Source: Thiocystis minor (lineage in GTDB: Bacteria > Pseudomonadota > Gammaproteobacteria > Chromatiales > Chromatiaceae). Taken from it: a DNA stretch of 64,000 nucleotides. Below the pieces are notes generated by a model. It was not told the DNA's origin. It saw nothing but the letters and a program-made list of their open reading frames with translations, and ran no database searches. The stretch lies in assembly GCF_016653465.1 (NCBI RefSeq), contig NZ_NHSQ01000090.1, forward strand, positions 62,001-126,000. Direction: 5' to 3'. Position numbers and translations under genes: made by a program. Position 1 is the stretch's first letter, and every line of letters starts with the position of its first letter. Below are positions 36,926-44,565 of the stretch, in pieces.

Positions 36926-37855
36926 ATGAAAACCGACTCCGCGATCTACGAGTTCCTGGCGACCGGGGCGGAAGCGCTGCGCATCCTGACCGGAGGCTTG
37001 GTACTGATCGGCCCCTATCGGTTTCGCTCGCTGACCCTCAAGGGCATCGAGCGGCGACTGGATGGTGTCTATGAACCGGACGGGCACGCCGGTCCGGTCT
37101 ATGTGATCGAATATCAGGCGCAGCCGGTACCGGGAGCCTGGTACAACCTGCTGGCGAAGATCGGTTTGTATGGGGAGGAACATCCGCGCCGCGATGTGCG
37201 CGGGATCCTCATTTTTACCCGCGTCCGCGACGATCCCCGTCTGCCACGGCTGATCGGAGGTGTGGATTCGGTGGCCCGCGCGGTCTACCTGGAGCAGTTT
37301 CTGCCCGACTGGCTGGAGCGGGAACCGGACAATCCCTATCTCGCCGTCTTCGCGCCGTTGCTCCTGGCCGAGGACGATGACTTGCGTCAGCGCGCCCCGG
37401 TGTTGTGGCGGACGTTATGCGAGGCGCAGCTGGAGCCGCCGGTGCGCGAGACCTTGCTGCGTATCTTTGAATTTTGGTGTTTTGAACGTTTTCGGTCGCT
37501 GACGGCCGAGGAGTTGTGGACCATGCTGAACCTGACGACCCCATTGGAAGAAACCCGTGCCTATCAGTCCATCTATGTGAAGGCCAAAGCCGAGGGCGAG
37601 GCACAAGGCGAGGCAAGAGGCGAGGTACGAGGCGAGGCAAGAGGCGAGGCAAGAGGCGAGGCAAGAGGCAAGGCCGAGACGCTTAAGCGCCTGCTGGCCC
37701 GTCGTTTCGGCCCGCTGCCGGAATGGGCGCGCGAGCGGATCGACTCGGCCGAGGTAACGCTTCTGGATCTCTGGATCGATGGTCTTTTCGATGCCGACCG
37801 CCTGGATTCGCTTCTGGACGGACCACCCGCGGCGATTCAAGAGCGTGATGCCTGA
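36926..37855 (+). CDS. Rpn/DUF2887-type PD-(D/E)xK nuclease with repeat-encoded linker
   Basis: A 309-residue protein. The N-terminal part has the PD-(D/E)xK nuclease pattern: D46 in RRLDGVYEPDG and E62-x-Q64 in YVIEYQAQ. This places it near the Rpn recombination-promoting nuclease and DUF2887 families. The C-terminus (LKRLLARRFGPLPEWARERI) matches the DUF4351-like helical end common in these proteins. The linker GEARGEVRGEARGEARGEARG is made by a 12-base tandem repeat. It lies between two SPFH genes, probably as an insertion. Confidence 0.8.
   Translation: MKTDSAIYEFLATGAEALRILTGGLVLIGPYRFRSLTLKGIERRLDGVYEPDGHAGPVYVIEYQAQPVPGAWYNLLAKIGLYGEEHPRRDVRGILIFTRVRDDPRLPRLIGGVDSVARAVYLEQFLPDWLEREPDNPYLAVFAPLLLAEDDDLRQRAPVLWRTLCEAQLEPPVRETLLRIFEFWCFERFRSLTAEELWTMLNLTTPLEETRAYQSIYVKAKAEGEAQGEARGEVRGEARGEARGEARGKAETLKRLLARRFGPLPEWARERIDSAEVTLLDLWIDGLFDADRLDSLLDGPPAAIQERDA
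37594..37675 (+). repeat. 12-base tandem repeat inside the Rpn-type gene
   Basis: About six to seven units of GGCGAGGCAAGA, with some single-base changes, encode the GEARGEVRGEARG linker. The unit is a multiple of three, so copy-number changes would lengthen or shorten the linker without a frameshift. Confidence 0.85.
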
Positions 37856-37906
37856 CCGAAACGATGCCCCGCCTCCCGAGTCTCATGCCTAATCTGGAGA
37901 GATAGC

Positions 37907-38794
37907 ATGCTGTTCGATATCGATAGTTCGCTCGGTCTGTCGGTCGCCTTCATCGTCGGCCTGCTCTATATCCCCCTGCTGCTCGCCATCGCCCGCACGC
38001 TGGGGCTCTATGCCATCGTCAACGAACGCGAGGCGCAGGTCTTTACCCTGTTCGGCAAGGTGATCGGGACGCTCGACGAGCCGGGTCTGCGATTCCCGCT
38101 GGGCTATTTCGGCCCCAAGGCGCTGTTGGTGCCCTTTTTCGGAAAGCTCTATCGGGTGTCGACCACGCTGCGTCAGCACTATCTGCGCGATCAGATGGTC
38201 AATTCGGAGGAGGGCACGCCGATGGGTGTGGGCATCTGGTACGAGATGCGGGTCAGCGATCCGGTCGCCTATCTGTTCCGCAATGCCAACCCGGATGCCT
38301 CGCTTCAGGCCAACGTCGCCAGTTCCACCATTTCCACCCTGAGCAATCTGGAGATGGATAAGATGCTGGAGGACCGTCATCAACTGAGTCGACGGGTGCG
38401 CGCCACCGTCTCGCCGCTCTCCGAGCAGTGGGGTTATCAGCTCGGTTCGGTCTATATCCGCAAGGTCGCCTTCACCGATCGTCAGATGGTCGACAACATC
38501 ACCGAGAAGGTCGTCAAGCGTCTGGTGCAGGTCACCAGCGCCATGAAGCAGGACGGCGAGAACCGGGTCGGTCTGATCAAGAGCGAGACCGCCTTCAATG
38601 TCTCGCAACAGATGGCGGAAGCCGCCGCGACCCGCCCGGCGATCGTCGGCGAGGCGCTCAACGCCATCGCCCAACAGGATCCCGAGGTACTGGATGCCGT
38701 GATGGAGGTGATGGAGACCGAGCAGCTTATCCATTCGGGGGCGAAGGTCGAGATGTTGCCAGCCGGTGCGGAGTTGATGGTTCAGGTCGGTTAG
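37907..38794 (+). CDS. SPFH/band-7 membrane protein (second)
   Basis: A 295-residue protein with an N-terminal membrane segment (SVAFIVGLLYIPLLLAIARTLGLY) and an SPFH domain (VNEREAQVFTLFGKVIGTLDEPGLRFPLG; VGIWYEMRVSDPVAYLF). The C-terminal Ala-rich helix (AFNVSQQMAEAAATRPAIVGEALNAI) fits the family. It differs strongly from the first SPFH protein, so the two may form a hetero-oligomer instead of being copies. GGAGAG precedes ATG 37907. Confidence 0.85.
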   Translation: MLFDIDSSLGLSVAFIVGLLYIPLLLAIARTLGLYAIVNEREAQVFTLFGKVIGTLDEPGLRFPLGYFGPKALLVPFFGKLYRVSTTLRQHYLRDQMVNSEEGTPMGVGIWYEMRVSDPVAYLFRNANPDASLQANVASSTISTLSNLEMDKMLEDRHQLSRRVRATVSPLSEQWGYQLGSVYIRKVAFTDRQMVDNITEKVVKRLVQVTSAMKQDGENRVGLIKSETAFNVSQQMAEAAATRPAIVGEALNAIAQQDPEVLDAVMEVMETEQLIHSGAKVEMLPAGAELMVQVG

Positions 38795-38848
38795 ATCGTG
38801 CGTGGCGAGACAGGCGTTGCTCGTGAATGGACCCCGAACGCGGTTTCA

Positions 38849-39484
38849 ATGATCGTCTGCTTCGATTTCGACGGCACGCTGGTCGACAGCGTCGATGCCG
38901 CCTTCCATGCCTTCCAGCAGGTCGGGCCGCAATTCGGTTGCGCGCCTTTGACCCGCGAGCGGCTCGACGAACTGCGCGGGCTGCATGTCCGCGAGGTGAT
39001 CCGGGCGCTGGGCGTTCCCCTGCATCGGGTGCCCCGACTCGCGAGCCGGATGCGCGCCGCGATGCGCGAGGAACTCCTGGAAACGCCGCCGATCGAAGGA
39101 ATCGCCGGAGTGCTGGAGGAACTCTCCCGACGCGGTTTCCGACTCGGCATGCTGTCGTCGAACGCAAAATCCAGTGTGAATGACTATTGCGAACGGTATG
39201 GTTTGGATGCGTTCGATTTCATCGTCGCCGGGACCGGACTGTTCGGTAAGGCCAATGCTTTGCGCGTTCTGCTCCGCCGGCAAGGGATTCAGCCAACGGA
39301 TCTGCTCTATGTCGGCGACGAACTGCGCGATCTGGAGGCCGCGCGCGCCGTCGGGGTCCGCTTCGCTGCGGTCGGGTGGGGCTACACGTCGCTGGAGCGG
39401 CTGGCCGCCGCCGGACCTGACGTGCTCCTTCAACGTCCTGGCGATTTGCTGGAACGACTTGTCGAGTCGGCCAAGGCTACCTAA
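38849..39484 (+). CDS. HAD-family phosphatase
   Basis: A 211-residue HAD-type hydrolase. Motif I is CFDFDGTLVDS at residues 4-14, with the nucleophile Asp in DFDGT. Motif II is MLSSNAK, and motif IV is YVGDELRDLEAARAVG. A helical cap lies between motifs I and II, as in phosphoglycolate phosphatases. The substrate cannot be read from the sequence. ATG 38849 puts motif I at the expected place; a GTG at 38798 would add 17 residues. Confidence 0.85.
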   Translation: MIVCFDFDGTLVDSVDAAFHAFQQVGPQFGCAPLTRERLDELRGLHVREVIRALGVPLHRVPRLASRMRAAMREELLETPPIEGIAGVLEELSRRGFRLGMLSSNAKSSVNDYCERYGLDAFDFIVAGTGLFGKANALRVLLRRQGIQPTDLLYVGDELRDLEAARAVGVRFAAVGWGYTSLERLAAAGPDVLLQRPGDLLERLVESAKAT

Positions 39485-39516
39485 AATGCCATCATCATTT
39501 GACCATTGATGGCATT
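39485..39516 (+). promoter_or_regulatory. Inverted repeat, probable operator of the toxin-antitoxin pair
   Basis: AATGCCATCA (39485-39494) and TGATGGCATT (39507-39516) are perfect complements with a 12-base spacer. The repeat ends three bases before the antitoxin start codon. Antitoxins of this type usually repress their own operon by binding such a site. Confidence 0.6.
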
Positions 39517-39519
39517 CCG

Positions 39520-39768
39520 ATGATTCGGGTCCAGATCCAGTTCACCGAAGATCAGCTTCGGTCGCTCCGGTGCCATGCCGCGCAGGAGCAGGTGTCGGTG
39601 TCCGCGCTCGTGCGGCAGGCCGTCGGCGAGTGGGAGCGCAGCCAGGCAGGAAGCGGCGATGAGGCGAAGAGGCGGCGCGCGATCCTGGCCGCCGGACGTT
39701 TTGCCTCGGGGAAGCGCGATGGTTCCGCCCGGCATGACGACTATCTGGCCGAGAGCTATCGGGCGTGA
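39520..39768 (+). CDS. vapB: Ribbon-helix-helix antitoxin (VapB-type)
   Basis: An 82-residue protein. The N-terminus IRVQIQFTEDQLRSLRCHAAQEQVSVSALVRQAV has the strand-helix-helix pattern of CopG/Arc-type DNA-binding antitoxins. The C-terminal part is charged and probably wraps the toxin. I chose ATG 39520. An in-frame TTG at 39499 is inside the inverted repeat. The stop overlaps the toxin start by four bases. Confidence 0.82.
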   Translation: MIRVQIQFTEDQLRSLRCHAAQEQVSVSALVRQAVGEWERSQAGSGDEAKRRRAILAAGRFASGKRDGSARHDDYLAESYRA

Positions 39769-40169
39769 TCTTCGTCGATACGTCGGCACTCTACGCACTC
39801 CTCGATCGCGACGATCTGACTCATGAACGGGCGCGAGTCGCCTGGACCGACTGGTTGTCTGGCCGTCATCCGCCACGTCTTGTGACTGGAAACGACATCC
39901 TCGTGGAGTCTTGCGCGCTGGTTCAGGCGCGTCTGGGGATGGAGGCGTTGCGCGTGTTGATTGACGATCTTCTGCCGGTCCTCGTGCTGGAATGGGCCAC
40001 GCCTGCGGATCATCAGGCCGCCATGCAGGCGCTCTTGACGGCTGAACGCCGTCGCTTGAGCCTGGTCGATTGCGTGAGTTTTCAACTCATGCGCCGGCGC
40101 GGCATCAACCGCGCCTTTACCTTCGATGCCCATTTCGCCGAAATGGGATTCGAGGCGTTGCCCGGGTGA
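39765..40169 (+). CDS. vapC: PIN-domain toxin (VapC-type)
   Basis: A 134-residue PIN-domain ribonuclease. The acidic active-site residues are all present: D5 in IFVDTSAL, E48 in DILVESCAL, D102 in LSLVDCVSF and D121 in AFTFDAHF. The gene starts at GTG 39765, overlapping the antitoxin stop (GTGA), so translation is coupled. VapC toxins cut tRNA or rRNA when the antitoxin is lost. The real target is unknown here. The pair is complete and looks functional. Confidence 0.9.
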   Translation: MIFVDTSALYALLDRDDLTHERARVAWTDWLSGRHPPRLVTGNDILVESCALVQARLGMEALRVLIDDLLPVLVLEWATPADHQAAMQALLTAERRRLSLVDCVSFQLMRRRGINRAFTFDAHFAEMGFEALPG

Positions 40170-40259
40170 GGCGCTCGACCGGAAAGATTTTGCGACGCCC
40201 CGCCAACTTGCAAGGCCCGGCGGCCCAACCGATCAGATCCAAATGGGGAACCAACAACC

Positions 40260-41279
40260 TTGGACCAGAGACTCAAACCGGACCCGCTCGCGGCGACTCC
40301 CGACAACACCTCCCCGACCCATCTGACGGCCCGTTTCGCCGCCCTGCGCCAGCGGATTGCCCGGACCATCCTCGGTCAGCGCACGCTCATCGACCGGCTG
40401 CTGATCGCCCTGCTCGCCGATGGGCATTTGCTGGTCGAGGGCGCGCCGGGTCTGGCCAAGACCACCGCCATCAAGGATCTGGCGGCCGGTCTGGAGGGCG
40501 ATTTCCACCGTATCCAGTTCACCCCGGATCTGCTTCCGGCGGATCTGACCGGCACCGAAATCTATCGACCCAACGACGGCAGCTTCCGCTTCGATCGCGG
40601 ACCTGTCTTTCACAATCTGCTGCTAGCTGACGAGGTCAATCGCGCCCCGGCCAAGGTGCAGTCCGCGCTGCTGGAGGCGATGGGCGAGCGTCAGGTGACG
40701 GTCGGGCGCGAAACCTATCCGCTGCCGCGGCTGTTCCTGGTCATGGCGACCCAGAATCCGATCGAGCAGGAAGGCACCTATCCGCTCCCGGAGGCCCAGC
40801 TCGACCGTTTCCTGATGCATGTGCGGGTCGATTATCCGGACCTGGAGACCGAGCGGGCGATCCTGCGGCTCAATCGCGACGAGGCGCGCGACGGGCGGGC
40901 GAACGCTTCCGACGTGGTGGTCAGTCAGGCTGATGTCTTTGCCGCGCGGCACGCCATTCTCGGGCTCTACATGGCGCCCGAGATCGAGAATTATCTAGTG
41001 CATCTGGTCATGGCGACCCGCCATCCGGGCGCCTATTCCAGGGATCTGGACGGCTGGCTGCGCTTTGGTGCCAGCCCGCGCGCGACCATTGCGCTGGACC
41101 GCTGTTCGCGCGCGCTGGCTTGGCTGAACGGTCGCGATTATGTCTCGCCGGAGGATGTCCAGGCGGTCGCGCCCGATATTCTACGCCACCGGGTGCTGCT
41201 GTCCTATGAGTCCGAGGCGGAGGGCCGCCGGCCCGACGATTTCATCGCCGCGCTGCTGGCGCGCGTGCCAGCCCCTTAA
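40260..41279 (+). CDS. MoxR-family AAA+ ATPase
   Basis: A 339-residue AAA+ protein, chaperone-like, that works with von Willebrand proteins. Walker A is GAPGLAKT at 61-68, Walker B is LLLADEVN at about 120-127, and the sensor segment MATQNPIEQEGTYPLPEAQLDRF is characteristic of MoxR. Start is TTG 40260 with GGGGA upstream; no in-frame ATG is near. It is the first gene of the Bat operon that follows. Confidence 0.92.
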   Translation: MDQRLKPDPLAATPDNTSPTHLTARFAALRQRIARTILGQRTLIDRLLIALLADGHLLVEGAPGLAKTTAIKDLAAGLEGDFHRIQFTPDLLPADLTGTEIYRPNDGSFRFDRGPVFHNLLLADEVNRAPAKVQSALLEAMGERQVTVGRETYPLPRLFLVMATQNPIEQEGTYPLPEAQLDRFLMHVRVDYPDLETERAILRLNRDEARDGRANASDVVVSQADVFAARHAILGLYMAPEIENYLVHLVMATRHPGAYSRDLDGWLRFGASPRATIALDRCSRALAWLNGRDYVSPEDVQAVAPDILRHRVLLSYESEAEGRRPDDFIAALLARVPAP

Positions 41280-41350
41280 ACGGCGTTTGGCAGGTCGGTG
41301 CTTTTGACTGTCGATCCGAGACCATCTCCCAATCCTGTCGGGTAAACGAA

Positions 41351-41833
41351 ATGACCGAACTCAGCACACTCTATCAAACCGATTATTCCACCTGGGCAAC
41401 CCGGAATGCCGAGTTGCTGCGCGCCGGGCGCTATGCGGAACTGGATGTCGAACACCTTCTGGAAGAACTGAGTGACATGAGCAAAAGCGATCAGCACGAA
41501 CTGGAAAACCGGCTGACCATCCTCCTCGCGCATCTGTTGAAATGGGAATATCAACTCCAAACCCTGTCCGAGCGCTGGCGCGAATTCGATGGCCGCAGTT
41601 GGCGCGCCACCATCATCGAACAGCGCAACCGCGTGGCAAAACATTTGAAAAAATCGCCTGGTCTCAAGTCACTGCTTGCCGAAACGATTGCCGAGGCTTA
41701 TGTCGATGCCGTTCAATTGGCCAGCGACGAAACCGGCCTGCCGCCCGAGGCATTCCCGACCGATTGCCCCTATTCCGCCAATCAACTGTTCGACAAAGGC
41801 TTTTATCCAGCACCCGACACACAGGATCACTGA
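41351..41833 (+). CDS. DUF29 family protein
   Basis: A 160-residue cytoplasmic protein with the DUF29 pattern: an opening TLYQTDYSTWATRNAELLRAG, then LDVEHLLEELSDM and LLAHLLKWEYQ, and a final LPPEAFPTDCPYSANQL. DUF29 proteins are common in cyanobacteria and purple bacteria, often in many copies, and have no established function. It lies between moxR and the DUF58 gene, a place normally without such a gene. Gaps of 71 and 15 bases on either side suggest it is part of the transcript. Confidence 0.88.
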   Translation: MTELSTLYQTDYSTWATRNAELLRAGRYAELDVEHLLEELSDMSKSDQHELENRLTILLAHLLKWEYQLQTLSERWREFDGRSWRATIIEQRNRVAKHLKKSPGLKSLLAETIAEAYVDAVQLASDETGLPPEAFPTDCPYSANQLFDKGFYPAPDTQDH

Positions 41834-41848
41834 TCCGCCACTGCCTTC

Positions 41849-42832
41849 ATGACGACCGTCACTCCACGCCAGACTCACGCGACCAACGGCATTCGCCCCG
41901 ACCTCAAGGATCTGATCGCCCTGCGCGGACAGGCGCGGCGGCTCGATCTCGCGCCGCGCGGGCGGGTGCTCGCGACCCGCAGCGGGGGGCATCTCTCGCG
42001 CTTTCGCGGACGCGGCATGGAGTTCGACGAATCGCGCGTCTACCAGCCGGGCGACGATCCGCGCAACATGGACTGGCGGGTGACGGCCCGCGCCGGCACG
42101 CCCCATGTGAAGCTGTTTCGAGAGGAGCGCGAGCGTCCGGTCTGGCTGCTGGTGGATCAGGGCGCGTCCATGCGCTTCGGAACCCGGATCGCCTTCAAGT
42201 CCGTCATCGCGGCACAGGCGGCGGCGCTGCTCGGCTGGGCGGCGGTCGACCGTGGCGATCGGGTCGGCGGTCTGGTGTTCGACGAAACCCGTCATCTGGA
42301 ACGCCGGCCCGCGGCTCGTGGGGCTGGGCTGCTCCCGCTGCTTGATCGGCTGACCGCGGCTCCGGATGAGTCCGGCGGAAGCGGTCATGGCTCCATCGTC
42401 GCGGCCGCCGAACATCTGATCCGTCTGATTCGCCCCGGCAGTCTGGTAGCGGTCATCAGCGACTTCGCGGACATCCGGCTTGAGCATAGCGGCTGGCTCG
42501 CGCAACTGGCGGCCGGCTGCGAACTGCTGCTAATCCTGGTGCATGACGCGCTGGAATCCGAGGTGCCGCCGCCCGGACGCTACCCAGTGGCGGATGGCGC
42601 GCGGCAGACCCCGCTCGCCGAGGCACGAACCGGCATCCTGGATCTGACCAGCGCGCGCCTGCGGGACGCCTATCAGGGCCATTTTCAGCGGCGGCTGGAG
42701 ACCTTGCAGCGACTAGCGCGCCGCGACCGCGCGCATTTGCTGCGATTGGCGACCCACGAGCCCGTGGGGCCGGCGCTGGCGCGCGGACTGGGCGCGCGCG
42801 CAGGTGCTGGCGCGATGGGTGGATCGCGATGA
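41849..42832 (+). CDS. DUF58 protein of the Bat operon
   Basis: A 327-residue protein of the DUF58 family. The hallmark segment is GHLSRFRGRGMEFDESRVYQPGDDPRNMDWRVTAR at about 50-83. A von Willebrand-like second half follows (RPVWLLVDQGASMRFG). DUF58 proteins normally accompany MoxR ATPases and BatA-type proteins, as here. The stop overlaps the next gene by four bases. Confidence 0.92.
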   Translation: MTTVTPRQTHATNGIRPDLKDLIALRGQARRLDLAPRGRVLATRSGGHLSRFRGRGMEFDESRVYQPGDDPRNMDWRVTARAGTPHVKLFREERERPVWLLVDQGASMRFGTRIAFKSVIAAQAAALLGWAAVDRGDRVGGLVFDETRHLERRPAARGAGLLPLLDRLTAAPDESGGSGHGSIVAAAEHLIRLIRPGSLVAVISDFADIRLEHSGWLAQLAAGCELLLILVHDALESEVPPPGRYPVADGARQTPLAEARTGILDLTSARLRDAYQGHFQRRLETLQRLARRDRAHLLRLATHEPVGPALARGLGARAGAGAMGGSR

Positions 42833-43323
42833 ACCCCGATCCGCTGTCCGATTTGCGCGACTGGCATCTGCCCGATCCGGTGTCCTGGTGGCCGCCCGCG
42901 CCCGGCTGGTGGCTGCTGGCCGGGCTGATTCTGGTGGGCCTGTGGCTCGCGATCCGTGGCTGGCGCCGCTGGCGTCGACAGAGTTCCAGCACGCGGGCCG
43001 CGCTTCGGCAGCTCGACGATCTCGGGAAGCGGCTGGCGCGCGACGGCGATCAACGCCGGTTTCTTGTGGGCGTCTCTCAACTGTTGCGCCGTCTGGCGCT
43101 GGTCCGGTATCCGCGCGAACAGGTCGCCGGGCTCAGCGGAGAGACCTGGCTTGCCTTTCTGGATGCCACCGGGGGCGGCGGCGGTTTCACGCAGGGCGCG
43201 GGTCGGGTGCTGGCCGAGTCGGCCTATCGCGCGGAAGCAAGCGCCGAGCGGAAGATTGATCCCGAACGGCTTCTCAGGTTGGCCGCCGATTGGATTCACG
43301 CTCACCGGAAGCCCCGCCCATGA
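42829..43323 (+). CDS. DUF4381 membrane protein of the Bat operon
   Basis: A 164-residue protein of the DUF4381 type. The start DPLSDLRDWHLPDPVSWWPPAPGWWLL is typical, then one membrane helix (LLAGLILVGLWLAIRGW) and a cytoplasmic helical domain (LLRRLALVRYPREQVAGLSGETWLAFLD). It is coupled by ATGA overlaps to both the DUF58 gene and the BatA-like gene. Confidence 0.88.
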   Translation: MNPDPLSDLRDWHLPDPVSWWPPAPGWWLLAGLILVGLWLAIRGWRRWRRQSSSTRAALRQLDDLGKRLARDGDQRRFLVGVSQLLRRLALVRYPREQVAGLSGETWLAFLDATGGGGGFTQGAGRVLAESAYRAEASAERKIDPERLLRLAADWIHAHRKPRP

Positions 43324-44303
43324 TCACACTGGATTGGCCCTGGGCGTTGCTCGCCCTGCCGCTGCCGGTCCTGGCGACTCTGCTCCCACGCGCTCGCGCT
43401 CGGGCCGGATCCGCACTGCGATTGCCTTTCTATGCCGAACTTTCGGCGGTGACGGTCGAACGATCGCCGGGCGCATCCTGGTCGCGTCTGTTGCTGGCGG
43501 CGCTGGCCTGGATCCTGCTTGTGCTGGCCGCCGCGCATCCGCAGTGGGTCGGCGAACCCATCGGTCTGCCGGTCGCCGGACGGGATCTGATGCTGGCGCT
43601 GGACATCTCCGGCAGCATGGAGCAGGAAGATTATGAGCTCGATGGCCGCGCGGTCACCCGGCTGGCAGCGGTGCAGGCGGTGGCGACCGATTTTGTGCGA
43701 CGGCGCGACCAGGATCGGCTCGGGCTCATCCTGTTCGGGACTCAGGCGTATCTCCAGACGCCGCTGACCTTCGATGGGGCCACGGTCGCCACCCTGCTGA
43801 ACGAGGCGGTGGTCGGTCTGGCCGGACGCGAAACGGCCATCGGCGACGCCATCGCGGTGGCGGTCAAGCGGCTGCGGGAACAGCCCGAGGGGCAGCGTGT
43901 CCTGGTACTACTGACCGATGGGCAGAATACCGCCGGCACGCTCGATCCGCTGGCCGCCGCGCAACTCGCCGCGCAGGCCGGCGTGCGTATCCATACCATC
44001 GGTATTGGCGGCGGCGACATGGGGATTCGGACGCCCTTCGGGATCCGCCTGATGCGACAGGGCAGCGACTACGATCCGGCCACGCTCAAGCAGATCGCCG
44101 AGATGACCAGCGGACGGTTTTTTGCGGCGACGAATCGGGAGGAACTGGAGACGGTGTACGCGGAACTGGACCGGCTGGAACCCAACGAGCGCGACGAACG
44201 CACCTTTCGACCGCAGCGCGCGCTTTTCGTCTGGCCGGCGGCTGCCGCCCTGTTGCTGACGGTCGGTCTGGCGGTCGCGTCCGCTCGGCGTGGGCATGTT
44301 TAG
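43320..44303 (+). CDS. batA: BatA-like von Willebrand factor A protein
   Basis: A 327-residue membrane protein. Two N-terminal membrane segments precede a von Willebrand A domain, with the metal site D95-x-S97-x-S99 in ALDISGSM, and one membrane helix ends the chain. Bat proteins (Bacteroides aerotolerance) are thought to form an envelope complex with MoxR, with roles in stress tolerance. The start overlaps the previous stop. A 262-base gap with a palindrome follows. Confidence 0.88.
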   Translation: MITLDWPWALLALPLPVLATLLPRARARAGSALRLPFYAELSAVTVERSPGASWSRLLLAALAWILLVLAAAHPQWVGEPIGLPVAGRDLMLALDISGSMEQEDYELDGRAVTRLAAVQAVATDFVRRRDQDRLGLILFGTQAYLQTPLTFDGATVATLLNEAVVGLAGRETAIGDAIAVAVKRLREQPEGQRVLVLLTDGQNTAGTLDPLAAAQLAAQAGVRIHTIGIGGGDMGIRTPFGIRLMRQGSDYDPATLKQIAEMTSGRFFAATNREELETVYAELDRLEPNERDERTFRPQRALFVWPAAAALLLTVGLAVASARRGHV

Positions 44304-44403
44304 GCGATGCTGGGCAAGAGGAGCGCTGTCGGTCTGGGAGGTCGTTGTTTGACAATCCAACCTCTTTAGACCTGCCCGGTTCGCGTGTCCCGTAAAGGTT
44401 GGG

Positions 44404-44432
44404 GTAGAGACAAGGCAATGCCTTGTCTCTAC
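44404..44432. repeat. Perfect 29-base palindrome inside the Bat operon
   Basis: The arms GTAGAGACAAGGCA and TGCCTTGTCTCTAC (44404-44417 and 44419-44432) are perfect complements around one base. Palindromes of the GTAGAGAC type are dispersed in several bacterial groups. It lies in the 262-bp gap (44304-44565) between batA and the next gene. No other gene or clear promoter was recognised in the gap. Confidence 0.75.
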
Positions 44433-44565
44433 GTCCGGTAGCCCGGTAGATACAAGGGTACGCATCGCGTAATTTACGCCTGTATTTCTTGATACGGCGA
44501 TCGCGCCAGCTTGGACTGTCGCCAAACGACCTGATGCTCTCTCCGAACGCTTTTCGACACAAACC

